Assembly (NCBI GenBank): GCA_910575585.1
Contig: CAJTGF010000018.1
Coordinates: 1-64,000 of the forward strand
Direction of reading: 5' to 3'
Length of the DNA: 64,000 nucleotides
DNA from: Clostridiaceae bacterium
GTDB taxonomy: Bacteria; Bacillota; Clostridia; Lachnospirales; Lachnospiraceae
Shown here: positions 1 through 7,139 of the stretch, piece after piece
Position numbering within the stretch: the stretch's first letter is position 1
How the letters are laid out: each line of letters starts with the position of its first letter
Notes under the pieces: model-generated
Seen by the model: only the letters and a program-made list of their open reading frames with translations
Database searches by the model: none
What the model was told of the DNA's origin: nothing
Translations under genes and position numbers: made by a program

Positions 1-40
1 CTGTTAATGTTATATTGCCGTATTTTTTATTTCTGCCCAT
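1..40 (-). CDS. N-terminus of an unrecognised gene running off the window
   Basis: On the minus strand an AGGAG box (50-54) lies 9 bases before an ATG at 38-40. The reading frame begins MGRNKKYGNITLT and stays open to the window edge. Only 13 residues are visible, so no family can be assigned. The good ribosome binding site is the main support. Confidence 0.35.
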   Translation of the reverse strand, partial: MGRNKKYGNITLT

Positions 41-111
41 GGTTGTGTACTCCTGAATAATATTGATACAACCATTATACTATACGTCAATTATACACAC
101 AAGCATTTTAA

Positions 112-558
112 GGACAGACTACTAGTATAGACACTTATGGTTCATTATCCGAATTAGAAACAGCGTTTTCAATTGCTTCAACATCAAATGCGAGAGCCAT
201 TTTTTCAGATGAAAGAATATATTATTTAGCAGATGATAATCAACTAGGACTATCTTTAAAAAAGATCAATGTGCGTGAAAGCTACTTTAATTGTGTATAT
301 GATAACGAAGTTCTGTTAATTACTAATAGAGTAGAAAACGGAAATGTTGATCTTGAAGTAATGGTAGGCAATAACCCTGAAACCTTTACAAAGTCGCGGG
401 TAGGGGACTTGGAATATTATTATATTTACGAGGACAATTGCAATTACTATTTTTGGATGCAGGATGGTTATTCGTTACAACTCAACGTACCTGATGGTTT
501 AGAGTTGATGTTGAGTAGTGTTGTGGATAATCTTATATATATGAATGTCTCCTATTAG
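112..558 (+). pseudogene. C-terminal fragment of an unrecognised protein
   Basis: An open frame follows a TAA at 109-111 and ends at 558. It has no convincing start until a GTG at 271, which lacks a ribosome binding site. About 150 AT-rich codons encode a hydrophilic, aromatic-rich segment (EYYYIYEDN, YYFWMQDGYSLQLN). The pattern vaguely recalls the C-terminal DUF4367-type domains of Firmicutes, but this is not a firm match. The missing N-terminus and the base composition, unlike the GC-rich parB next door, suggest a remnant inside the ICE. If the GTG is used it would be a 95-residue protein. Confidence 0.4.
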
Positions 559-628
559 GAACGCTGTAATATCAAGGCTTTTCGGAGCCTACACCCACAA
601 AAAAATTTAATCAGAGCTATCACATTAC

Positions 629-670
629 GCAAAAAGCCGTCCGGCATGAAAAAACGGGCGGCTTTTTTGC
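629..670 (+). terminator. Rho-independent terminator upstream of parB
   Basis: A GCCGTCC / GGGCGGC stem (one G-T pair) is flanked by an A-run on the left and a T-run on the right, so it could act in both directions. It separates the fragment at 112-558 from the parB transcription unit. Confidence 0.75.
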
Positions 671-761
671 GTGGATAGCCGGGAGGGAGGCGAAAAAATA
701 GTAACAAAGTTTTAGCACAAGATTTGTGCAACATTCACGAAATTAAAAAAGGAGGTAACGA

Positions 762-2264
762 ATGGCAGACGAAAAATTGAACGTGAGCCCGGAGGAAAAT
801 CCCCAGCCCAGTTTGTTCGATACTGGCCCGGCGGATGCTCCTGCCCCGGAAACATCCGCGCCGGAGCCCCCGGCCCCGGAGAACATTCCCGAGCAGGCCG
901 CCGTGGATGCGCCCGCCCAGGATGCCCCGGCTGGTGCTCCCGGCGAGGTGAGTGTATCCGCTGACCAGATTGAAAAGCTCATGGCAGAACAGCGGGCGGC
1001 GGGACGTGCGGAGGTGGAAAAGAACGAGCCGCCTGAACCGGAACAGCCGCCCACCCCGGCCCCGGAGGAAAAGGCCACCGAGAAAAAGGGTCCCACCAAA
1101 GAGGGCAAGACCGCCGGGGAAAAAGCTCCCGAGCCGGAAAAGCCCAAAGCCAAGCGGGGCCGCAAGCCCAAGGAAGAAAAAGCGGGGCCCGGCGAACCGG
1201 GAGGGACGGGGGCCCGCAAGGGCCGCCCACCCAAGGCTGACAAGGCGGCCCCCGACAAGCCCCCGTCCCCACCTCGAGACAAAATGTCCCAAAGCAAGGG
1301 GGCCAAAGCCGCCACGGTAAAGGGTAAAGAAGAAGCCCCCGCCGATCCTGCGCCGGAGCCGCCGCCCCAGCCCCGTGACGCGACCCGCGCTGAAAAGGAA
1401 GAGATCGTCTATCTCAAACTTTCGGAGCTGTTCCCGTTCAAAGACCATCCTTTCGGTGTGCGGGACGATGCGGAAATGAAAGGGCTTGTAGCATCCGTCA
1501 AGGACAACGGCGTACACCAGCCCGCGCTGGTGCGTCCCCGCGAGGGCGGGGGCTATGAAATCATCGCGGGCCACCGCCGCCAGCGGGCCAGTGAGCTGGC
1601 CGGGTTCGCCAATATGCCGTGTATTGTCCGCAACATGACGGACGATGAGGCTGTCCTTGCGATGACGGACGACAACCTGCGCCACCGGGAAAAGATTTTG
1701 CCGATGGAGAAAGCACAGTCCTTAAAAATGCAGGTGGAGGCCATCAGCCACCAGGGGGCAAAGCTGGCGGGCGATGACGTGAAGGACGTGGGCAAACGCT
1801 CCACGGAAATCGTGGGGGAACGAAACGGCATGAATTACAAGCAGGTACAGCGGTATATCCGGCTGACCGAGCTTGTGCCGGAGCTCCAGTCTATGGTGAA
1901 CGAGAAAAAGCTGTCTTTCACCCCCGCCGTGGAAATCTCGTTCATCAAGCCCAAAAACCAGAGGTTTATCGCCGTTTCCATTGAGGGCGAGCAGGCATCC
2001 CCCTCGCTTTCCCAGGCGCAGGAGCTCCGCAAGCTGGATAAGGACGGGAAACTGAACGGCGATGTCATTGACGGCATTTTGAGCCGTGAGAAAAAGGAGG
2101 TAGACAAAGTGATTATTTCCGCCGCAGAGCTGAACAAGTATTTCGGCAAGGACACCACGCCCCGGGAAATGAAAGACCAGATTATGTCCCTGCTGGATGC
2201 GTGGAAAGAGAAGCAGCCCCCGGAGCGCACCGCGCCGGAGAAAAAGACCGACCGGGAAAAGTAA
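762..2264 (+). CDS. ParB-family DNA-binding protein of the ICE
   Basis: 500 residues, start ATG behind GGAGG. Residues 1-205 are low-complexity, rich in Pro, Glu, Ala and Lys, with two AT-hook-like motifs (KRGRKPK near 130, RKGRPPK near 147). Residues about 213-310 form a ParB N-domain with the GHRRQRA box near 268, the signature of the ParB CTPase/clamp family. The rest is a helical region containing the putative HTH (NYKQVQRYIRL). ParB proteins bind palindromic parS-like sites and either partition DNA or regulate genes (KorB, Noc). No parA is seen in the window. One copy of the ICE-wide palindrome lies inside the gene (codons about 171-178) and another directly after its stop, suggesting autoregulation. 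The family call is firm; the job in this ICE is inferred. Confidence 0.85.
   Translation: MADEKLNVSPEENPQPSLFDTGPADAPAPETSAPEPPAPENIPEQAAVDAPAQDAPAGAPGEVSVSADQIEKLMAEQRAAGRAEVEKNEPPEPEQPPTPAPEEKATEKKGPTKEGKTAGEKAPEPEKPKAKRGRKPKEEKAGPGEPGGTGARKGRPPKADKAAPDKPPSPPRDKMSQSKGAKAATVKGKEEAPADPAPEPPPQPRDATRAEKEEIVYLKLSELFPFKDHPFGVRDDAEMKGLVASVKDNGVHQPALVRPREGGGYEIIAGHRRQRASELAGFANMPCIVRNMTDDEAVLAMTDDNLRHREKILPMEKAQSLKMQVEAISHQGAKLAGDDVKDVGKRSTEIVGERNGMNYKQVQRYIRLTELVPELQSMVNEKKLSFTPAVEISFIKPKNQRFIAVSIEGEQASPSLSQAQELRKLDKDGKLNGDVIDGILSREKKEVDKVIISAAELNKYFGKDTTPREMKDQIMSLLDAWKEKQPPERTAPEKKTDREK
1272..1294. repeat. ICE palindrome copy 1, inside parB
   Basis: Left arm CCTCGAGACA, centre AAA, right arm TGTCCCAAAG. 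It lies in the linker between the AT-hook tail and the ParB domain and is read there as RDKMSQSK. Confidence 0.85.
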
Positions 2265-2265
2265 G

Positions 2266-2288
2266 CCTTGAGACATTTTGTCCCGAGG
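2266..2288. repeat. ICE palindrome copy 2, after the parB stop
   Basis: Left arm CCTTGAGACA, centre TTT, right arm TGTCCCGAGG. It begins two bases after the parB stop codon and precedes the structured intergenic region. Confidence 0.85.
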
Positions 2289-2339
2289 CTTTTCTCTTTC
2301 CCGCGCCCCTCCCCCGCGCCTTGCATGGCGTTCTTTTAG

Positions 2340-2515
2340 AGAGGGGCTCTGGTGGTATATCCCCCGTCGCCGCCTGCTACTGAGCACAGCCGGGAGTGGG
2401 CGGTCAAGGGGCGGAACGCCCGCCGCTTGCGGCGGCTTGCCCTTGACGGCCCGCCCCGGCTGTGCCACCCCTCCCGGCGCGGCGGGGGATATATCCTCCA
2501 GAGCCGCCCCCTTTC
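2340..2515. repeat. Large nested inverted repeat in an intergenic region
   Basis: Successive arms pair in nested order: GGGGCTCTGG with CCAGAGCCGCCCC, TATATCCCCCG with CGGGGGATATA, GCACAGCCGG with CCGGCTGTGC, GGCGGTCAAGGG with CCCTTGACGGCC, and an apical GCCGCTTGCGGC. The whole could fold into one hairpin of about 170 nt as RNA or as a DNA cruciform. It fills the gap between parB and the next gene and no coding region fits it. Its role is unknown. Confidence 0.7.
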
Positions 2516-2538
2516 CCATGAATGGGAAAGGGCGGGGG
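2507..2538. repeat. GC-rich hairpin just before the DUF7768-like gene
   Basis: CCCTTTCCCAT and ATGGGAAAGGGCGG pair around a two-base loop. It abuts the larger inverted repeat and lacks a T-run, so it is not a classical terminator. Confidence 0.6.
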
Positions 2539-2583
2539 GATAGGGCTGAACGACAACTATTAAAATATCGGAGGTAAACGACT

Positions 2584-2925
2584 ATGAAACGACCCCTTGC
2601 TTACATCACCGCCGCTTGGTATGGCGGCGATACGGAAAATGCGGAGCTGGCCGCGCAGTACTGCCGGGCGGTCTACGATGCGGGCTTTGCCCCTATCTGT
2701 CCGGCGCTGTTCCTGCCCCTTTTCCTCAATGACGCGGTTCCCGAGGAGCACAAGAGCAGCATTGACATTGGCCGCGACCTGCTCCGCCGCTCCCGGGTGC
2801 TGGTGGTGTGCGGGCATACCGTCACCGAGTCCATGAAGAACGACATCGCCGTGGCCCAGCGGCTGGGCATCACCGCTACCACCCTTGAGGGCATTTTGAC
2901 CGTCAAGGGCCAGGGCCGCCGCTAA
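2584..2925 (+). CDS. DUF7768/DUF4406-like protein
   Basis: 113 residues with a Rossmann-like start (AYITAAWYGGDTENAELAAQ), a central segment LLRRSRVLVVCG and a T-E-S-M-K motif. These resemble the nucleoside 2-deoxyribosyltransferase-like domains (DUF4406/DUF7768) often found in phages and ICEs. A GGAGG lies upstream and one base separates it from ardA, so the two are co-transcribed. Any enzymatic role is not established. Confidence 0.6.
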   Translation: MKRPLAYITAAWYGGDTENAELAAQYCRAVYDAGFAPICPALFLPLFLNDAVPEEHKSSIDIGRDLLRRSRVLVVCGHTVTESMKNDIAVAQRLGITATTLEGILTVKGQGRR

Positions 2926-2926
2926 C

Positions 2927-3634
2927 ATGGCCGGGCTGTTCGAGGCGCACGTCACCAACCTTGGGAAATACAACGAGGGAGTGCTGGCCGGGGAGCCGCT
3001 TTCGTTCCCCGCCAGCCCCCAGGCGGTGCAGGCACTCTTAAAGGACATCGGCGTGGACGGCATACGCTACGAGGAAATTTTTATTGCCAGCTATGACTTC
3101 GGCGGCATCCTGCCGGAGCTTTCGGAGCATCTCGGTGAATACGAAAGTCTGGACGAGCTGAACCATCTGGCCTGCCTGCTCTCGGAAATGGCTCCGGACG
3201 ATTTTGAAAAATTCGGCGCGGCCCTCAGCATGGGAACGCATACCTCCAGCTTGGCGGACATCATCAACCTTGCGGAAAATCTGGAGTATTTTGAATTTTA
3301 CCCGGATATTGAAAACGAGGACGATTTGGGCCGCTATTATGCGGAGGGTTTGCCAATCCCCGCAGAGCTGAAAGACTATGTTGACTATGAGTCATACGGG
3401 CGGGACATATCCACCAACGAAAACGGCCACTTTTCCCACGGCGGCTATATTATCCAGACTGATACCCTCAAAGAAATCTACCACGGGACAGAGGACATCC
3501 CAAAAGAGCACAAGATTTTTGCCCTCCCCCAGCTCTCCATCCGGGAGCAGATGGCCGCCTACAAGGAAGTGATTGACCGCTTTCCTCCTGCGTCTGACCG
3601 GGCCCGCCCGGAGCCGGGCCGTGAGGGGCGGTGA
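2927..3634 (+). CDS. ardA: Antirestriction protein, ArdA family
   Basis: 235 residues, strongly acidic as expected for a DNA mimic, with the ArdA-type opening (LFEAHVTNLGKYNEG) and FEKFGAALSMG further on. ArdA proteins mimic B-form DNA and inhibit type I restriction enzymes when a conjugative element enters a new host. The product acts in the recipient cytoplasm. The gene follows the DUF7768-like gene directly. Its stop codon abuts ICE palindrome copy 3. Two DNA methyltransferases in the same ICE would complement it. Family assignment is good; activity is inferred. Confidence 0.8.
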   Translation: MAGLFEAHVTNLGKYNEGVLAGEPLSFPASPQAVQALLKDIGVDGIRYEEIFIASYDFGGILPELSEHLGEYESLDELNHLACLLSEMAPDDFEKFGAALSMGTHTSSLADIINLAENLEYFEFYPDIENEDDLGRYYAEGLPIPAELKDYVDYESYGRDISTNENGHFSHGGYIIQTDTLKEIYHGTEDIPKEHKIFALPQLSIREQMAAYKEVIDRFPPASDRARPEPGREGR

Positions 3635-3657
3635 CTTCGAGACAAAATGTCCCAAAG
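3635..3657. repeat. ICE palindrome copy 3, between ardA and pcfB
   Basis: Left arm CTTCGAGACA, centre AAA, right arm TGTCCCAAAG. It starts at the base after the ardA stop codon and lies about 40 bases before the pcfB start. Confidence 0.9.
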
Positions 3658-3696
3658 GCCGGAGGGCCTATCCCCCATGAAAGGAGGCGGTTTTGA

Positions 3697-4176
3697 TTGA
3701 TTGACGAGGATGTTTCCCGGCGCACTATCGCGTTATCCATACGGACGGGAAAGCTGACGGCCCGGGTGCTGGCCTATGCGCTCCGGGCGGCTGGCCGGAA
3801 GATACAAAAGGAACGCCGGGCCCGCCAGACGCCCCACGGCAGGCAGTCCGTGAAAAAGCTCATGGCCCACGGCGCGGCCACAAACAGCATCGAGCTCACC
3901 GGGGCCCCAAAAGAATTTGACCGGGTGGCCCGGAAGTGGAATGTTGACTATGCCTTTTACAAGACCGGGCCAGACAAGTATCTGCTGTTCTTCAAGAGCG
4001 GGCAGGCGGACGCTATCACCGCTTGTTTCTCCGAGTATTCCCGCCGGGTGCTGGATAAGGCCAAGACTGACCGCGTACCCATCCGGGAACAGCTCAGACG
4101 GGCCGCCGCCGAGATACTGCATAACCCCGCCCACAAGAAAGAGCGTGTAAAGGAGGCCGCCCATGAGGACAGATAA
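3697..4176 (+). CDS. pcfB: PcfB-family conjugation protein
   Basis: 159 residues resembling PcfB/DUF3801 proteins, which accompany the coupling protein in Gram-positive conjugation and probably link the relaxosome to VirD4. The start is TTG, with AGGAGG 9 bases upstream and no in-frame ATG nearby. It overlaps virD4 by 14 bases, so translation is probably coupled. The strong ribosome binding site with a weak start recurs in other mobility genes of this window. Confidence 0.75.
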   Translation: MIDEDVSRRTIALSIRTGKLTARVLAYALRAAGRKIQKERRARQTPHGRQSVKKLMAHGAATNSIELTGAPKEFDRVARKWNVDYAFYKTGPDKYLLFFKSGQADAITACFSEYSRRVLDKAKTDRVPIREQLRRAAAEILHNPAHKKERVKEAAHEDR

Positions 4177-5986
4177 GCTGAAAAAGTACCTTTTGCCCAA
4201 CCTCCCCTATCTGTTCATCGGCTGGGCCTGCCTAAAGGTGGGGACGGCCTACCGTCTGGCGGCGGGGGCGGATTTGGCCCACAAGCTGGTGGGGATGGTG
4301 GCGGCCCTCGGCCCGGCCTTTGCCGACTTCGCGCCGGGGCTCAATCCCTTTGACTGGCTCACTGGCATAGTGGGGGCCGTGGCGATCCGGCTGGTTATCT
4401 ACCAGAAAAGCAAAAAAGCCCAAAAATATCGCCGGGATGAAGAGTATGGTTCGGCCCGCTGGGGAACGGAAAAAGACATCAAGCCGTTCACCGACCCCAG
4501 GTTTGAGAACAACATCATTCTGACCGGGACGGAATTTCTCACCACCAACACCCGGCCCGCCGTCCCCGCCAATGCCCGGAACTTGAATTGCTGTGTTGTC
4601 GGTTCCTCCGGCTCCGGCAAAACCCGGTTCTGGCTCACGCCCCAGCTTTTGCAGGCCCATTCCTCCTATGTGGTGGTAGACCCAAAAGGCGGGGTGCTGG
4701 AGCAGGCGGGCTTTTTCCTGCAAAAGAAAAAGGGCTATAAAATCAAGGTTTTTAACAGCATTGATTTTTCCCGCTCCATGCACTACAACCCGTTAGCCTA
4801 TATCCGCAACGAGGCCGACATTTTGAAATTCGTCAATACCTTAATAGCCAACACCAAAGGCGAGGGCAAGGAGGGCGACCCGTTCTGGACGAAATCAGAA
4901 ACGCTCCTATACTGCGCCCTTATCGCCTATATCATCTTCGAGGGCCCCGCCGAGGACAGGAACATGAACACCCTTGTAGACATGATTTCCGGCATGGAGG
5001 TCAAGGAGGACGATGACGATTTTATGAACGCGGTGGACTATATGTTCGCCGGGCTGGAAAAGCGCAAGCCGGACTGTTTCGCAGTCAAGCAGTACAAAAA
5101 GTACAAGCTGGCCAGCGGCAAGACGGCGCGGAGCATACTGATTAGCTGTGGCGCAAGGCTGGCCCCATTTGACATCCCGCAGCTCCGGGAGATTATGAGC
5201 TATGACGAGATGGAGCTTGACAAGCTGGGGGACAGACGGACGGCGGCGTTCTTCATCATCAGCGATACCGACACCACCTACAACTTTATCGTGGCCCTTG
5301 CCTTTTCGCAGATGTTCAACCTGCTTTGTGAAAGGGCGGACAACGTACACGGGGGCCGTCTGCCCCATCATGTGCGGGTGCTGTGGGACGAGGCCGCCAA
5401 CACCGGGCAAGTGCCCAACCTCGAAAAGCTGGTGGCGGTCATCCGCTCCCGGGAGGTGAGCCTGACGCTGTTCTACCAGCAGTTGGCCCAATGTAAAGCC
5501 ATCTACGATAAAAACGCGGAAACCATTTTAGGCAACATGGACAGCGTGGTGTTCCTTGGGGGCCGGGAGGCCAGCACCATCAAGGAAATATCGGAGAACT
5601 GGCTGGGCAAGGCCACCATCTCCATGCAGACCGAGGGCCGCTCCCGTGGGCAGTCGGAAAGCTACAACCAGAACACGCAACGGCTGGGCCGGGAACTTAT
5701 GACCCCCGCCGAGCTTGCCACCATGCCCGGCGACAGGTGCATCCTGCAACTGCGGGGCCTGCCGCCGTTCTATTCCCGGAAATATGATTTGAAGCAGCAT
5801 CCCAACTACCGATACACGGCGGAAGCGGACAAGAAAAAAAACGCCTTTTCGCTGGAGCGGCTTATCTGCCGCCGTATAAAAAAGCTCAATCCCAACGAGC
5901 AGTACACCGTGTACGAAGCGCCCATAGACGAGGACGAGGACATCCTCAACTATGACGATTTGGACGACCCGGACGCTTTTGTATAA
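4163..5986 (+). CDS. virD4: VirD4/TraG-type conjugative coupling protein
   Basis: 607 residues. Two hydrophobic N-terminal segments (about 12-30 and 60-80) anchor it in the membrane. Walker A GSSGSGKT lies at 147-154 and Walker B-like VLWDEAANTG near 408. The family recruits the relaxase-DNA complex and pumps it into the secretion channel using ATP. The C-terminal tail is very acidic (DEDEDILNYDDLDDPD). It overlaps pcfB and is followed two bases after the stop by ICE palindrome copy 4. Length and motifs fit an intact gene. Confidence 0.93.
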   Translation: MRTDKLKKYLLPNLPYLFIGWACLKVGTAYRLAAGADLAHKLVGMVAALGPAFADFAPGLNPFDWLTGIVGAVAIRLVIYQKSKKAQKYRRDEEYGSARWGTEKDIKPFTDPRFENNIILTGTEFLTTNTRPAVPANARNLNCCVVGSSGSGKTRFWLTPQLLQAHSSYVVVDPKGGVLEQAGFFLQKKKGYKIKVFNSIDFSRSMHYNPLAYIRNEADILKFVNTLIANTKGEGKEGDPFWTKSETLLYCALIAYIIFEGPAEDRNMNTLVDMISGMEVKEDDDDFMNAVDYMFAGLEKRKPDCFAVKQYKKYKLASGKTARSILISCGARLAPFDIPQLREIMSYDEMELDKLGDRRTAAFFIISDTDTTYNFIVALAFSQMFNLLCERADNVHGGRLPHHVRVLWDEAANTGQVPNLEKLVAVIRSREVSLTLFYQQLAQCKAIYDKNAETILGNMDSVVFLGGREASTIKEISENWLGKATISMQTEGRSRGQSESYNQNTQRLGRELMTPAELATMPGDRCILQLRGLPPFYSRKYDLKQHPNYRYTAEADKKKNAFSLERLICRRIKKLNPNEQYTVYEAPIDEDEDILNYDDLDDPDAFV

Positions 5987-5987
5987 A

Positions 5988-6010
5988 CTTTGGGACAAAA
6001 CGTCCCAAAG
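5988..6010. repeat. ICE palindrome copy 4, after virD4
   Basis: Left arm CTTTGGGACA, centre AAA, right arm CGTCCCAAAG, with one base off consensus. It lies between virD4 and maff2. Confidence 0.9.
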
Positions 6011-6018
6011 CGTCACCT

Positions 6019-6042
6019 GCCGCCGACTATGGCGGCTTTTCT
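6019..6042 (+). terminator. Hairpin terminator between virD4 and maff2
   Basis: GCCGCC and GGCGGC pair around GACTAT and are followed by TTTTCTT. It would end or attenuate the upstream transcript. Confidence 0.6.
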
Positions 6043-6078
6043 TGTGCCCGGGAACATCCCGGAGAAATGGAGGACTAT

Positions 6079-6219
6079 ATGGCATTTTTCGCATCCGCTA
6101 TCACCACTTTGCAGACCCTTGTTATCGCGCTGGGCGCGGGCCTCGGCGTTTGGGGCGTTGTCAATCTGCTGGAGGGCTACGGCTCGGACAATCCCGGCTC
6201 AAATGCTCATGTACGGTAA
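6079..6219 (+). pseudogene. 5' half of maff2, cut by the nested insertion
   Basis: The start (GGAGG then ATG) and first 44 codons (MAFFASAITTLQTLVIALG, then GYGSDNPGSNAH) match the Maff2 family of small membrane proteins of Clostridiales ICE transfer operons. After His44 (6210) the frame reads V-R-stop. The matching C-terminus (QLMAGGGIIVIGTTLIPLL) lies at 31890-31970. Joining the two restores a full-length protein with Gly-Ile following His44. The break therefore marks the left junction of an insertion of about 25.7 kb. Maff2 proteins are thought to be part of the transfer channel. Confidence 0.88.
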
Positions 6220-6436
6220 AGAAGCAAGTAACCGAAAACAAGAAATAGACTGCCAGTACCACACTATTCCGAACCAAAGACCAAAAGACAAGCATTATGG
6301 AAATGTGCATAACAGGCTATTCCGTCATGGATAACTCTATTCACAGCACATGGAAAAGCTAAAATGCAGCTTTCCCACGTCCTGCAAACAGAGTTACCCA
6401 CAACTTCATAAGGCAGCCAGTTATACACATTCCCAC

Positions 6437-6732
6437 AAATCCAAACTTATATAAAATCCAAACTTTTCTGAAAACAGCTTGATAATTGGGGATTCTTGCC
6501 GGAAAAAGTTTGGATTTCGTTTCACAAAGTACAATACTCCAATTATGACAAAATGCGTAAAACATTGCTATTTAGCTCTGTTTCAATCAATTTATTCTCA
6601 TTTCTGACAAGAGAAGTACAAAACAAAATCCAAACTTTTTTATCAGAAAATGCCTTGAATAAAGGATTTACAGAGAAAAGTTTGGATTTCTTCTAAGTTT
6701 GGATTTGTGGAAAAATCCAAAAGTTTAGATTT
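6437..6732. repeat. Iteron-like cluster of AAATCCAAACTT repeats
   Basis: Six perfect 12-mers lie at 6437, 6454 and 6626 (plus) and 6506, 6678 and 6695 (minus). A degenerate back-to-back pair follows at 6713-6732. The AT-rich stretch 6220-6760 has no credible gene. Such arrays are typical of replication-initiator or recombinase binding sites, and the tet element encodes RepA and a DnaC-like protein. The role is inferred. Confidence 0.75.
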
Positions 6733-6812
6733 TTCCACAATGTCGATGACTACGAAACCTCTCACTCATTACATCTTTCTTATGGTGTACAAAGTATTTT
6801 TCCTTTTTCTAC

Positions 6813-6841
6813 TTTCTTTTCTAAAATTGATGTGCTATAAT
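6813..6841 (+). promoter_or_regulatory. Promoter of the tet leader
   Basis: An extended -10 (TGCTATAAT, hexamer 6836-6841) has a weak -35 (TTTCTT, 6813-6818) 17 bases upstream. It lies about 30 bases before the first leader peptide. Confidence 0.6.
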
Positions 6842-6870
6842 AGCTTCATTCCAAAAAAGGAGTAAAAAAT

Positions 6871-6894
6871 ATGCGGCAAGGTATTCTTAAATAA
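6871..6894 (+). CDS. Leader peptide MRQGILK upstream of tet
   Basis: A seven-codon frame (MRQGILK, stop TAA) sits behind AAAAAGGAG. Its last codons overlap the left arm of a long-range RNA stem (6881-6892). Ribosome movement over this peptide would change the fold, as proposed for leader-controlled tet and erm genes. Confidence 0.55.
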   Translation: MRQGILK

Positions 6895-6978
6895 AACTTC
6901 AATCAAATAGTGGGTTCAAAGAATTTTGAATGTCCCTAAATAAGGGGGCTTGGTTTTTTGTACCCAATTTAAGAATAC
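6881..6978 (+). promoter_or_regulatory. Attenuator stem in the tet leader
   Basis: GTATTCTTAAAT (6881-6892) pairs perfectly with ATTTAAGAATAC (6967-6978). A small CCCT/AGGG hairpin followed by GGCTTGGTTTTTT lies in between. The layout is that of a transcription attenuator. Confidence 0.6.
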
Positions 6979-7034
6979 TTTTGCCTTATCAATTTTGACA
7001 TATCTGAAAAAGAACAGCAATCACCAGCAGGTGT

Positions 7035-7079
7035 ATGCTGTATATGTGTATGTCCGCAAACTGTAATCCCCAGTGGTAA
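7035..7079 (+). CDS. Second tet leader peptide
   Basis: Fourteen codons, MLYMCMSANCNPQW then TAA, match the type of short peptide preceding tet(M)-class genes. Its 3' end runs into the left arm of the terminator at 7065-7104, so translation of the peptide would prevent that hairpin from forming. Confidence 0.6.
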   Translation: MLYMCMSANCNPQW

Positions 7080-7104
7080 AAGTATTTTACTGCTGGGGAT
7101 TTTT
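7065..7104 (+). terminator. Attenuator terminator before tet
   Basis: AATCCCCAG, GGTAAAA and their partners TTTTAC, CTGGGGATT form a strong stem followed by TTTT. It is the classic hairpin upstream of tet(M)-like genes. Readthrough is expected when ribosomes stall or cover the leader. Confidence 0.75.
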
Positions 7105-7139
7105 ATGCCCTTTTGGGCTTGTAAAGGGAGGACAATCAC

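Noticed and set aside
1-560. AT-rich left edge considered as an insertion sequence end
   Set aside because: No terminal inverted repeat, transposase motif or target duplication is visible in the short stretch available.
735-1685. Long open frame on the minus strand opposite parB
   Set aside because: It is a shadow of the GC-rich parB gene. The predicted protein is Gly/Arg/Leu/Phe-rich with no ribosome binding site and no recognisable domain.
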